Part shown: positions 40,564 to 48,621 of the stretch, one piece after another
Layout: every line of letters begins with the position of its first letter
Numbering within the stretch: the first letter of the stretch is position 1
DNA from: Micromonospora cathayae
GTDB lineage: Bacteria; Actinomycetota; Actinomycetes; Mycobacteriales; Micromonosporaceae
Length of the DNA stretch: 64,000 nucleotides
Reading direction: 5' to 3'
Assembly: GCF_028993575.1 (NCBI RefSeq)
Contig: NZ_CP118615.1
Span: 1,798,001 to 1,862,000, forward strand
Translations under genes and position numbers: made by a program
Notes under the pieces: generated by a model
Told to the model about the DNA's origin: nothing
Database searches by the model: none
Seen by the model: only the letters and a program-made list of their open reading frames with translations

Positions 40564-42861
40564 CTAGCCGAACACCCGCCGCACGCCGCCCAACCGGAGC
40601 AGGACCGTCTCGCCGGTGGCGTCCTGCACGGCGTCGTTGTCGGTGACCGCGAAGACCTGGCCGTCCCCGGTGACCGCCAGACCCTCCAACTTCTCCTGGG
40701 TCCACCCGTTGGTCGCCCGCAGCGCCGGCAGGACGTCCACGGCGAGCGTCTTCGGTAGGACGGTCAGCGGGCCGGGCGTGGCCGGACCGGCCGGCATCGG
40801 CACCGTGTACACGCGCTTGATCCGGGCGGCCGGGCCGTTGAGCTTGTCCCGCTCGATCACCGCCAGCCGGTCGCCGACCACGGTCACCTCGGAGAGCCCG
40901 AGCCAGTCGCCGGGGACGCCCGTGGACTCCAGCCGGTAGCCGAACCAGCTCCACGCCCCGTCGGTCACGTCGTACCGGCCGATCCGGACCACGCCGGCCG
41001 GGTCCGTGGCGACCTCCCGCTGGAGGACCGCCCAGACCACCTCGCGGCCCCGCCGGTCGGTGCTCGCGGTGACCCCCTCGAAGCCCTGCTTGCCCAGACC
41101 GGCGGCCACCTCCGTCGGCAGCGGCACCACCTGCCGGGTGGTCCCGGAGTCGTCCAGCCGGACCAGCTTGTTGTCCGTGCCCTTCGCTCCCTCCACGGCG
41201 AGCCAGAAGCCGCCCTGGGGCCGGGCGAAGACGCCTTCGGCGTCGTATCCGGTGGGCTGGCCGGCGGCGTCCAGGACCGGCAGCGCCCGGGTGACGACGG
41301 CCGGCGTCCGCCGAGTGTCGATGGTGAGGATCCGGGTCTCGGCGTACGCCGCGTCGGTCACGCTGTAGAGCTGGTGTGGCTGGCCGGGTACGGCGGAGAG
41401 AGCACCGAGCGCACCCCAGCCGATCGGGTCACCGGCCTGCTGCGCCGAGACGACGCTCGGGAAGGCCGGCGTACCCCGACCCAGCTCGAACAGGGACACC
41501 GAGGCGCGTACCCCGACCTCGGCGTCGTCGGTCTCACTCGAGACCGCGAGTAGCCCCCGGGACGGGATGGGCAGCAACCCCTCCGGCCCGTTCGTGGTGG
41601 CGAGGACCTGCTTGAACACCGGCCTGGTCGGCCGGCTCACGTCGTACACGGCGACGAAGTTGCTCCGCTCCGAGCCGACGAAGGCGTACCGCACCCCCCG
41701 GTACTCGGCGACCGCCAGGCCCTCCGGTTCGGTGCCCTTGTTCCCGCTGCGGTCGTCGTTGTGCAGCCCGTACGTGACGGCCAGCCGTTCGACGCTGTTG
41801 CCCGCGTCCCAGACCACCTCGCCGGTACGGCTGTCGAAGATCGACCAGCTCCGGGTCCCGCCCCGCCAGTCGCCCTCGTTGGCGGTGGCCAGGTACCGGT
41901 CGTCCAACCAGGACACGGCGTCCGGTTCCCGGGGAACGTCGACGATCGACCCGGACAGGTCGATCCGCTCGTCCTCGACGGTGTCGATGCCGCGCACGGT
42001 GGCCGTGCCGGCGCTGAACGCCTGGGTGACCCGGCCGGTCGGCAGGTCGACCAGGACGATCCCGTTGTTCTCCTGGAGGGTCACCACGAGCTGGTTGCGC
42101 CGGTTGATCGAGACGTACTCGGGTTCCGGGTCGGTCGGCTCGGTGATCCCGGCCGCCAGCAGTGCCGGCAGGGCCGCGCCGTCCCGGGCGAGCAGGGACA
42201 CCTCGCGCAGCTGCCACTGCTTCGGCGCGCCACCGAGGTCGACGACCTGCACGAACCCGGCCGGCTGCTGCGGCAGGTCACCCTCGTCGCCGCCGGGCGG
42301 GGCGGCGTCCTCGTCCCGCTCGTTCTCGATGGCGACGGCCGCGTACCGCTGGTCGGGGCTGACCGCGATCGAGTCGGGCTGGCCGTCGAGGTCGAAACTG
42401 GCCACCCGCTCGCGGGTCCGCAGCTCGATCACGTCCAGCCGCCCGGACGGGTCGGTGTAGCTGGCGCTGGTGTTGACCACGACCAGGACGTACCGGCCGA
42501 CCACCGCGACCGAGGTCGGTTCGTCCTCGGCGTCCCCGAGCTGGGCCAGGGAGAGCGTGCCGAGCCCGCGTGGCCGGTCCGGCCGGGTGAGGTCCAGGAA
42601 CCCGATGCGCTTCGCGGCTGCGTCGGTGTAGACCAGGGTGCGACCGTCCGGGCTGACCGCGGAGATCTCGGCCACCGTCTCGGTGGTCGGGTCCTCGCCG
42701 GGCGGCCGGTTCTGGAAGACGGGGTAGGTGGCGACGCGGTCGAAGGCGAGGGGAGGCTGCGCCGAGGGCTGCCGGCCGGCACTGGCCGTGCCCGCGGCCG
42801 CCAGGGTGGCGGCGGTGACCCCGGCCACCGCGACGAAGGTGAACGATCTTCTGACTGTCAC
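40564..42861 (-). CDS. Secreted phytase/esterase-like beta-propeller protein
   Basis: A 765-aa protein with a Sec signal peptide (VRRSFTFVAVAGVTAATLAA, then AGTASAG). The first 480 residues form repeated WD/YVTN-type beta-propeller blades (ISAVSPDGRTLVYTDAAAKR, VSPDQRYAAVAIENE). The last 270 match the esterase-like domain of phytase-type proteins (YDAEGVFARPQGGFWLAVEG, KLEGLAVTGDGQVFAVTDND). It is exported and may act on phosphate esters, but no catalytic site is certain. A single gene; the 181 bases between its stop and the ketosynthase start appear non-coding. Confidence 0.75.
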   Translation of the reverse strand: MTVRRSFTFVAVAGVTAATLAAAGTASAGRQPSAQPPLAFDRVATYPVFQNRPPGEDPTTETVAEISAVSPDGRTLVYTDAAAKRIGFLDLTRPDRPRGLGTLSLAQLGDAEDEPTSVAVVGRYVLVVVNTSASYTDPSGRLDVIELRTRERVASFDLDGQPDSIAVSPDQRYAAVAIENERDEDAAPPGGDEGDLPQQPAGFVQVVDLGGAPKQWQLREVSLLARDGAALPALLAAGITEPTDPEPEYVSINRRNQLVVTLQENNGIVLVDLPTGRVTQAFSAGTATVRGIDTVEDERIDLSGSIVDVPREPDAVSWLDDRYLATANEGDWRGGTRSWSIFDSRTGEVVWDAGNSVERLAVTYGLHNDDRSGNKGTEPEGLAVAEYRGVRYAFVGSERSNFVAVYDVSRPTRPVFKQVLATTNGPEGLLPIPSRGLLAVSSETDDAEVGVRASVSLFELGRGTPAFPSVVSAQQAGDPIGWGALGALSAVPGQPHQLYSVTDAAYAETRILTIDTRRTPAVVTRALPVLDAAGQPTGYDAEGVFARPQGGFWLAVEGAKGTDNKLVRLDDSGTTRQVVPLPTEVAAGLGKQGFEGVTASTDRRGREVVWAVLQREVATDPAGVVRIGRYDVTDGAWSWFGYRLESTGVPGDWLGLSEVTVVGDRLAVIERDKLNGPAARIKRVYTVPMPAGPATPGPLTVLPKTLAVDVLPALRATNGWTQEKLEGLAVTGDGQVFAVTDNDAVQDATGETVLLRLGGVRRVFG

Positions 42862-42933
42862 ATCGGTCGAGGGTGGCAGCCACGACCGAGCACAACCCGT
42901 CCCCCGGGTGAACGGCAGGAGAAGAACTCCAGC

Positions 42934-43068
42934 TCAACCCGGTGGCTCCGGTGCCCACCGTCGCCGGGTGCGAGCGGACCGGGTGCAGGGCGCGGTGTGC
43001 TCGGTGGGCAGGGCGCACCGGCCCCCGCCGGGCAGTCGCCGGTCACAGAAGACCCGATGCCGTTCGCC
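42934..43068 (-). pseudogene. Truncated third copy of the Cys/His-motif gene
   Basis: On the minus strand this reads GERHRVFCDRRLPGGGRC then ALPTEHTAPCTR, keeping the C-x9-C-x5-H-x3-C pattern, and goes on to a stop at 42934. The N-terminal half (the WVIHLP part and about 45 residues) is missing; the upstream bases are unrelated. Bases 42976-43068 are about 92 percent identical to 44283-44375 without gaps. It is most simply a remnant left by a duplication around the metalloprotease gene. Confidence 0.7.
42976..43068. repeat. 93-bp direct repeat flanking the metalloprotease gene, left copy
   Basis: It pairs with 44283-44375 (offset 1307 bases, same orientation, about seven mismatches, no gaps). 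Both copies lie in the 3' half of the Cys/His gene family. Together they bracket the metalloprotease gene at 43242-44207. Confidence 0.85.
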
Positions 43069-43241
43069 CTGATCGTGCGGCTGCGGCCGGAGCGGGGCGG
43101 AGGGGGTCGGTGGACCGGCCGGACGAGGTCTTTCTTCGGTGCCACCGACGTGGTCTCATACCGGAACGACGACGTCATAGACCTGGTCATGGCAACCCCG
43201 CGTCGATAGGCACCGAACACACCCCATTGAAAGGTGCACCG

Positions 43242-44207
43242 ATGCACAGGAGATCAACCCTTCGACTGGCGGTCCTCACCGCGACCGCCGCGACCTTCCT
43301 GGCGGCCAATGGCGCGTCCGGCGCGGTGGTCGCGGCCGCGCCCGTGACCGTCTCCCCGGCAGCCGTCGAGTGCGAGCCCGACACCCACGGGCACAGCGTC
43401 GCCCGGGTCAAGGAAGGCGCCACCGCGCAGGAGCCGGAGCTGTACTCCAAGAACGAGGCCAACGCCTACGGCGTGCTCAAGGACGCCCCGCGCCTGCCGG
43501 ACGGCAGCGTCACCGTGCCGACGGTCTTCCACATGCTCTCCGACGAGCCGTTCAGCGCGGCCGAGAAGACCCGGTGGCAGACCCTCATCGCCGCCCAGAT
43601 GAAGGTCCTCAACGACTCGTTCTCCGGTGCCACCGCGCCGGACGCGTCCGACACCCCGTTCCGGTTCTCGCTGACCGACACGACCTGGACGGTGAACAGC
43701 GACTGGTACACCGTGGTGCCCGGCAAGAACGAGCGGGACATGAAGAAGGCGCTGTACACCGGCGACGCCCGCACCCTGAACGTGTACGCCGGCAACATCG
43801 GCGGCGGGCTGCTCGGCTGGGCGTACTTCCCGAAGGGCTACAACAACGGCCGTGACTACATCGACGGCGTGGTCATGCTGGACGAGTCGATGCCGGGCGG
43901 CACCGCCGGCAAGTACGCCGAGGGCGACACGCTGACCCACGAGGTCGGGCACTGGCTGATGCTGGAGCACACCTTCGCGCACGGCTGTTCGGCCTCCGGC
44001 GACTTCGTCGCGGACACCCCCCGCGAGGCCGCGCCCAACTTCAACTGCCCGGTCGGCGCGGACAGCTGCACCGCTCCCGGCCTGGACCCGATCCACAACT
44101 TCATGGACTACACGCAGGACTCCTGCATGAACATGTTCACCCCGGGCCAGGCGGACCGGATGAGCGACGCCTGGGTGGCGTTCCGGGCCGGCGGCGGCAA
44201 GCAGTAA
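43242..44207 (+). CDS. Secreted M43-type (pappalysin-like) zinc metalloprotease
   Basis: A 321-aa protein. A signal peptide (LAVLTATAATFLAANGASGA) is followed by a short prodomain. The protease domain carries LTHEVGHWLMLEHTF, the extended zinc motif with Met where most members have Gly, and the Met-turn FMDYTQDSCMNMFT. Four or more cysteines near GCSASGDFVADTP and FNCPVGADSCTAP form the disulfides usual for this family. It cleaves proteins outside the cell. It lies between two direct repeats of the Cys/His gene and ends at a strong terminator (44219-44258), features suggesting later insertion into the locus. Confidence 0.9.
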   Translation: MHRRSTLRLAVLTATAATFLAANGASGAVVAAAPVTVSPAAVECEPDTHGHSVARVKEGATAQEPELYSKNEANAYGVLKDAPRLPDGSVTVPTVFHMLSDEPFSAAEKTRWQTLIAAQMKVLNDSFSGATAPDASDTPFRFSLTDTTWTVNSDWYTVVPGKNERDMKKALYTGDARTLNVYAGNIGGGLLGWAYFPKGYNNGRDYIDGVVMLDESMPGGTAGKYAEGDTLTHEVGHWLMLEHTFAHGCSASGDFVADTPREAAPNFNCPVGADSCTAPGLDPIHNFMDYTQDSCMNMFTPGQADRMSDAWVAFRAGGGKQ

Positions 44208-44218
44208 CCGCACCCTCC

Positions 44219-44258
44219 CGACACGGGCCGACGGACCGCAGCCCGTCGGCCCCTGTCG
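44219..44258 (+). terminator. Terminator between the metalloprotease and Cys/His genes
   Basis: A 16-bp stem with one mismatch (arms 44219-44234 and 44243-44258) and an eight-base loop. It lies between the convergent metalloprotease stop and the Cys/His gene stop and can serve both directions. Confidence 0.8.
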
Positions 44259-44261
44259 CGT

Positions 44262-44537
44262 CTACCGCCGCCGGTTCAGGCCGGACCGGGTGCAGGGCGC
44301 GGTGTGGTCGGTGGGCAGGGCACAGCGGCCCCCGCCGGCCAGCCGCCGGTCACAGAAGACCCGATGTCGTACGCCTTGGGCGTCCTCGGGCGATACGGTC
44401 ACCTCCCCGGCGTCGATCCGGGACGTGAGCAGCGCCAGGGCGCGCGCCGCCGTACGGGCGAAGATCCGGGCCCGGTGCAGATCGGGTACGACCACCGGCA
44501 GGTGGATCACCCACCGTTCCCCGGGCACGTTCACCAT
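44262..44537 (-). CDS. Small Cys/His-motif protein, family member B
   Basis: A 91-aa protein, roughly 75-80 percent identical by eye to the 95-aa protein at 20460-20747. It shares RWVIHLPVVVPDLHRARIF, DAGEVTVSPEDAQGVRHRV and the C-x9-C-x5-H-x3-C motif in FCDRRLAGGGRC and ALPTDHTAPC. There is no signal peptide or membrane segment. It is divergent from a mini-GntR gene, as in locus A, and has a well-formed promoter (44559-44587) overlapped by direct repeats that may bind that regulator. No known function. Confidence 0.75.
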   Translation of the reverse strand: MVNVPGERWVIHLPVVVPDLHRARIFARTAARALALLTSRIDAGEVTVSPEDAQGVRHRVFCDRRLAGGGRCALPTDHTAPCTRSGLNRRR

Positions 44538-44558
44538 CGGCTCGCACCTCGCAGAGTC

Positions 44559-44587
44559 ACGGTAGGGTGCCTTAGCGCTTAAGTCAA
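44559..44587 (-). promoter_or_regulatory. Promoter of the Cys/His gene B
   Basis: On the minus strand TTGACT (44582-44587) and TACCGT (44559-44564) are 17 bases apart, a good vegetative-type promoter about 20 bases upstream of the ATG at 44537. Confidence 0.6.
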
Positions 44588-44600
44588 TGTTCGCTTAAGT
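44576..44600. promoter_or_regulatory. Direct repeat, candidate GntR operator
   Basis: CGCTTAAGT occurs at 44576-44584 and again at 44592-44600, 16 bases apart, with TTAAG as a partly symmetrical core. The pair straddles the -35 element of the Cys/His gene and lies upstream of the mini-GntR gene, a natural place for its operator. Confidence 0.45.
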
Positions 44601-44685
44601 GGTTCTGGTCTTATTCGCTGCACCGACATCTTGCAGTCATAAGTTCACCCGTGCTCTGATGGTCTTGGAGACCGAGGAGTGCCAG

Positions 44686-44907
44686 ATGCCAGCACCTAAG
44701 TGGGAGCAGCTCGCTGACCACATCCGCAACAAGATCAAGTCCGGTGAGCTGAAGCCGGGTGACAAGCTGCCGTCGACCGCTCAGCTCAAGGCTGAGCACA
44801 AGGTGTCCGACTCTGTCATCCGGTACGCCATGCACGCGCTGCGTACCGAGGGGCTGGTCGAGAGCACCCAGGGACTCGGCGTGTTCGTAGCCGAGAAGAA
44901 GGGCTGA
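44686..44907 (+). CDS. Mini GntR-type regulator (winged helix only), locus B
   Basis: A 73-aa protein from ATG 44686 with GGAG upstream. The GntR fold is complete as a DNA-binding unit: QLADHIRNKIKSGELKPGDK, the recognition part LPSTAQLKAEHKVSDSVIRY and the wing LVESTQGLGVFVAEKK. No effector domain is present. It is similar in size and layout to the regulator at 19522-19740, both starting MPxP. The codon choice here is less GC-biased than in surrounding genes. It probably regulates itself and the divergent Cys/His gene. Confidence 0.87.
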   Translation: MPAPKWEQLADHIRNKIKSGELKPGDKLPSTAQLKAEHKVSDSVIRYAMHALRTEGLVESTQGLGVFVAEKKG

Positions 44908-44981
44908 CGCCCACATGCCGCTCCGTGTAACTGGCCTGACTACGCGACGCTACGGTCAGTGCGAGTCCCGGGCGGCGGGGA

Positions 44982-46304
44982 TCACAGGGGGGTGAGCTGG
45001 TTCTCGATCTGATGCTTGATGATCAGCGGGGATACTCCGAAATGGGCTTCACTCGCCTCAAACTCATCCATCCCGATTTCGTACGGGGGGCCATCGATGA
45101 TCTTGGCGATGCCCTCTGCGGGCGCGAGGAGCTCTGCGGCGAAGGCTCGCTCGATTTTCTGCCGGGTGGTCTGTCCCTGCGTGACGAGAAACCGTTTGCG
45201 CGGTCGGAACAGGATGTTCCACAACGCGCGGGCGAGCGTGAACCTCGCGGAACTCTCGCGCTGCTGGCGTCCGAGGACGACCCGTGAACTCAGGTGATCC
45301 CGGCTGCCGCCCGCCGCTTGGAGGCCACGATCCGGTGCCGGCACGACCGCTTCGTCAAGGTATTCGGCAAAGCTGAAGAAGGCCGTGGAATCCAGACCGA
45401 GTGTGCGTCGCAGTGCTTGCGCATCGGCGTAACCACGCCTCCAGAGCGTCGGTGGGCCTGGCTCCGTACGCTTGAGGACCTCAGCACTCAGCGCTTCGAG
45501 GTCTCCCCCACGAGTGCTGGTCATGCGCTCGATCTCGCTTCCGGCTGCCGCGACCCACCGAAGATCCTCCACAATCTTCTCTGGGCTGACGGCGCTCAGA
45601 AAGTCGTTCAGCAGTTCTGCTTCGAGCTCATCGGCTGCTTGCAGGATGCCACTCTCGTACTTTGCCGCCTCGGAGTACGGATCGAGGCCCAAGCGAGCCG
45701 CTGCGAAGCAGTATGCAGCTTCTTCGGGATCGGTCTCCTGAATTGCCGCCCACTCTTCGTGTAGCCGCGTGGACTCGATGCCGAGGTCGGAGAGTCGAGC
45801 GATGACCTCCTCCACCAAACCGCCAAGAACCTGCTGGAGCCCCTTCGAATCCACCACGGTCTCGCCTTGCGTCAGGAACCGGATGGGTCTGTTCTCGACA
45901 TGCCCCCTGTCCGACAGCCAGAGTAGCCGGGTGTTGGAGTCCTCAGGGAGAAGGAACATGTTCGGCCACAAAAAACCGTCGCCGGCTGCACGCAGGCAGT
46001 GTCGCTGCCAGATCCTGTTACTGTCGCCCGACAGGCGGCCGGCCCGCAGCGCGGTGGTGCTGGACGCGGAGCGGATGCCCGACTGGAGGAACCACCAGTT
46101 GTAGGTGATCCACTCTGCGAGCGGGTAGAGCGAACAGGCGATGGCACGCCTGGAACTAGCCGATTGGCGGTCTTCGACGAGCGTCACGCATTCGTCGCCG
46201 ACGAATACCGACAGGCGGGCGAAGGTCGCACGTAGTTCGGGCGACCTGATGGTAGGAGCCGGCTCCCACTCCCATTGGATCCGTAACGCAGGCGTCCCGC
46301 TCAT
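44982..46304 (-). CDS. ImmA/IrrE-like protein without the zinc motif
   Basis: A 440-aa protein. The N-terminal half includes ARLSVFVGDECVTLVEDRQS and YPLAEWITYNWWFLQSGIRS. The C-terminal part follows the order of ImmA/IrrE metallopeptidases, RFTLARALWNILF followed by KIERAFAAELLAPAEGI, but the HExxH metal site is replaced by ARALWN. It is therefore probably a non-catalytic relative. The base composition is lower in G+C than its neighbours, a sign of transfer. ATG 46304 overlaps the stop of the 128-aa gene by four bases, with GGAGGGC upstream. A defence, toxin-antitoxin or mobile-element control role is possible but unproved. Confidence 0.65.
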   Translation of the reverse strand: MSGTPALRIQWEWEPAPTIRSPELRATFARLSVFVGDECVTLVEDRQSASSRRAIACSLYPLAEWITYNWWFLQSGIRSASSTTALRAGRLSGDSNRIWQRHCLRAAGDGFLWPNMFLLPEDSNTRLLWLSDRGHVENRPIRFLTQGETVVDSKGLQQVLGGLVEEVIARLSDLGIESTRLHEEWAAIQETDPEEAAYCFAAARLGLDPYSEAAKYESGILQAADELEAELLNDFLSAVSPEKIVEDLRWVAAAGSEIERMTSTRGGDLEALSAEVLKRTEPGPPTLWRRGYADAQALRRTLGLDSTAFFSFAEYLDEAVVPAPDRGLQAAGGSRDHLSSRVVLGRQQRESSARFTLARALWNILFRPRKRFLVTQGQTTRQKIERAFAAELLAPAEGIAKIIDGPPYEIGMDEFEASEAHFGVSPLIIKHQIENQLTPL

Positions 46305-46687
46305 TTCACGCCCTCCGGCCATTCACTCGGGTCCAGCGGCCACCCCTTGTAGTGGCCGAGTTCCTGGTTGACGAGGCGCCCTTCATACAGGACTTCTCCC
46401 TCCCGGTGCCACACGTAGCGTGGGAAGTCACCCTCCCAGGGTTCACCCACGTGACCAAGCCTGACAGCCGAACGTAACCATCTGGTGAGCTGGGCGGCAT
46501 CTCCCAGTCTGGGGTCGCACTTCGTGGCATCCGCCCGAGGACGGGGGTGGCCAGCGAACGAGGGGTATGTCTTGTGCTCGGGCGAGCCGACATAGAGAAC
46601 CCGCGAGGCGAGGTGCTCCAGATCCGTTCCGACGGGTACCTCGCTGCGGCAACGACGCATGGGGCGACGACGTTTGGGTGCGCGCAT
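46301..46687 (-). CDS. 128-aa partner protein of the ImmA-like gene, unknown family
   Basis: A 128-aa protein with a basic start (MRAPKRRRPMRRCR), then LASRVLYVGSPEHKTYPSF, GHPRPRADATKCDP, a helix with LTRWLRSAVRLGHVG and a Trp/Tyr-rich end (WEGDFPRYVWHREGEVLYEG, GHYKGWPLDP). The His, Asp and Tyr residues look conserved-type, as in a small nuclease or RNA-binding domain, but I do not recognise the family. GATACT (46694-46699) lies six bases before ATG 46687, which indicates a leaderless transcript. It overlaps the ImmA-like gene, so the two act as a unit. Confidence 0.6.
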   Translation of the reverse strand: MRAPKRRRPMRRCRSEVPVGTDLEHLASRVLYVGSPEHKTYPSFAGHPRPRADATKCDPRLGDAAQLTRWLRSAVRLGHVGEPWEGDFPRYVWHREGEVLYEGRLVNQELGHYKGWPLDPSEWPEGVK

Positions 46688-46775
46688 ACGCTGAGTATCG
46701 CCCACCACTTCGGACGGTAGGGTCCGCGACATGCGGCGGTGTACGTCCTGGGCAGGCTCAGACGGACGTCGGGCG

Positions 46776-48455
46776 TCAGTCGACGGTGGGTAGTGGCGGG
46801 CCGAGGACGTCGTCGGCGTCCACGATGGTGTACGCGTACCCCTGCTCGGCGAGGAACCGCTGGCGGTGGGCGGCGTACTCGGTGTCGATGGTGTCCCGGG
46901 AGACCACCGTGTAGAAGTGCGCCTGCCGGCCGTCGGCCTTCGGGCGGAGCACCCGGCCGAGGCGCTGCGCCTCCTCCTGGCGGGACCCGAACGTCCCGGA
47001 CACCTGGATCGCCACCGCCGCCTCGGGCAAATCGATGGAGAAGTTGCCGACCTTCGAGATGACCAGGGTGCGCAGCTCACCGGCCCGGAACGCGTCGAAC
47101 AGCCGTTCCCGCTCCTTGTTCGTGGTGGAGCCCTGCACGATCGGCGCGTCCAGGTACTCGCCGAGCTGGTGGAGCTGGTCGATGTACGCGCCGATCACCA
47201 GCACCTGGTCGTCCGGGTGCCGGTCCACCAGGGCCTTGATCACGGGCAGTTTGGTGCGGGCGGTGGCCGCCATCTTGTACCGCTCCTCGGCCTCGGCGGT
47301 CGCGTACGCCAGCCGCTCGGCGTCGGTCAGGGTGACCCGTACCTCGGTGCACTCTGCCGGGGCGATCCAACCCTGCTGCTCGATGTCCTTCCACGGCGCG
47401 TCGTACCGCTTGGGGCCGATCAGGCTGAACACGTCGCCCTCCCGGCCGTCCTCGCGGACCAGGGTGGCGGTCAGGCCGAGCCGGCGGCGGGCCTGGAGGT
47501 CGGCGGTGAACCGGAAGATCGGCGCGGGCAGCAGGTGCACCTCGTCGTAGATGACCAGACCCCAGTCCCGCGCGCCGAACAGGTCCAGATGGGTGAACGC
47601 GCCGCCGCGTCGGGAGGTGAGCACCTGGTACGTGGCGATGGTGACCGGGCGGATCTCCTTGCGCTCGCCCGAGTACTCGCCGATCTCGTCCTCGGTCAGC
47701 GAGGTCCGGGCGACCAGCTCCCGTTTCCACTGCCGACCGGCCACGGTGTTGGTGACCAGGATCAGCGTGGTGGCCTTCGCCTCGGCCATCGCCGCCGCCC
47801 CGACCAGGGTCTTGCCGGCCCCGCAGGGCAGCACCACCACACCGGACCCGCCGGCCCAGAACGCCTCCACCGCCGCCCGCTGGTACGACCGCAGCGTGAA
47901 CGGCTTCCCGCCGCCCCCGCCGTCCTCGGCCAGCTCGATCGGGTGCGCCTCCCCGTCGACGTACCCGGCCAGGTCCTCGGCCGGCCAGCCCAGCTTGAGC
48001 AGCGCCTGCTTCAGCCGCCCCCGCTCGGACGGGTGCACCGCGATGGTGTCGTCGTCCAGCTTCGCGCCGAGCATCCCGGCCAGCTTCTTGCTCTTGGCGA
48101 CCTCGATCAGCACCATCCGGTCCAGCGCGCGCAGCACCAGGCCGTGCGCCGGGTCGTTGGCGAGCTGGAGCCGGCCGTACCGGTCCATCGTGTCGGCCAC
48201 GTCGACCAGCAGCGCGTGCGGCACCGGGTACCGGGAGTACTTGATCAGGGCGTCGACCACGCCCTCGGCGTCGTGGCCGGCAGCGCGGGCGTTCCACAAC
48301 CCCAGCGGGGTCAGCCGGTACGTGTGCACGTGCTCGGGGGAACGCTCCAGCTCGGCGAAGGGCGCGATGGCCATCCGGCAGGCCTGCGCGTCCGGGTGGT
48401 CGATCTCCAGCAGCAGGGTCTTGTCCGACTGGACGATCAGTGGTCCACCAGTCAC
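46776..48455 (-). CDS. XPB-type DNA repair helicase
   Basis: A 559-aa superfamily 2 helicase. An N-terminal damage-recognition-like part precedes FTLRSYQRAAVEAFWAGGSG, Walker A LPCGAGKTLVGAA, Walker B VIYDEVHLL, motif III GLTATLVREDGRE (which includes the RED motif of XPB) and motif VI EAQRLGRVLRPKADG. It unwinds DNA in nucleotide excision repair or transcription-linked repair. GTG 48455 is chosen because GGGAGGAAA lies just upstream; the frame is open to 48476. The helicase-associated 821-aa protein at 50036-52501 is a likely partner. Confidence 0.93.
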   Translation of the reverse strand: MTGGPLIVQSDKTLLLEIDHPDAQACRMAIAPFAELERSPEHVHTYRLTPLGLWNARAAGHDAEGVVDALIKYSRYPVPHALLVDVADTMDRYGRLQLANDPAHGLVLRALDRMVLIEVAKSKKLAGMLGAKLDDDTIAVHPSERGRLKQALLKLGWPAEDLAGYVDGEAHPIELAEDGGGGGKPFTLRSYQRAAVEAFWAGGSGVVVLPCGAGKTLVGAAAMAEAKATTLILVTNTVAGRQWKRELVARTSLTEDEIGEYSGERKEIRPVTIATYQVLTSRRGGAFTHLDLFGARDWGLVIYDEVHLLPAPIFRFTADLQARRRLGLTATLVREDGREGDVFSLIGPKRYDAPWKDIEQQGWIAPAECTEVRVTLTDAERLAYATAEAEERYKMAATARTKLPVIKALVDRHPDDQVLVIGAYIDQLHQLGEYLDAPIVQGSTTNKERERLFDAFRAGELRTLVISKVGNFSIDLPEAAVAIQVSGTFGSRQEEAQRLGRVLRPKADGRQAHFYTVVSRDTIDTEYAAHRQRFLAEQGYAYTIVDADDVLGPPLPTVD

Positions 48456-48621
48456 GCCGGGTTTCCTCCCTCTCACCAGGTGTTTCGTCTTCCCGGAGCG
48501 GTCCGGACGACCCTCCAGTCTTGCACGCGCCCCGAATTCGCAGAAAAATTCACCATCGAGTGCAACCTTCGCAGCACTCGCATACGTCTAGCGAAGGGAC
48601 GGCCGTCCCCGTGGAGGACAC

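Larger units (their letters stand above)
42862..43241. other. Gene-poor stretch with a relic of the Cys/His family
   Basis: This 380-base stretch has no complete gene. It contains the truncated Cys/His-gene copy (42934-43068) and, from about 43140, a more A+T-rich part that probably holds the promoter of the metalloprotease gene. Confidence 0.5.

Noticed and set aside
42858..43247. A 129-codon minus-strand frame in the gap before the metalloprotease gene
   Set aside because: It is in a different frame from the recognisable Cys/His-family relic and has no family resemblance; its start lies inside the metalloprotease leader.
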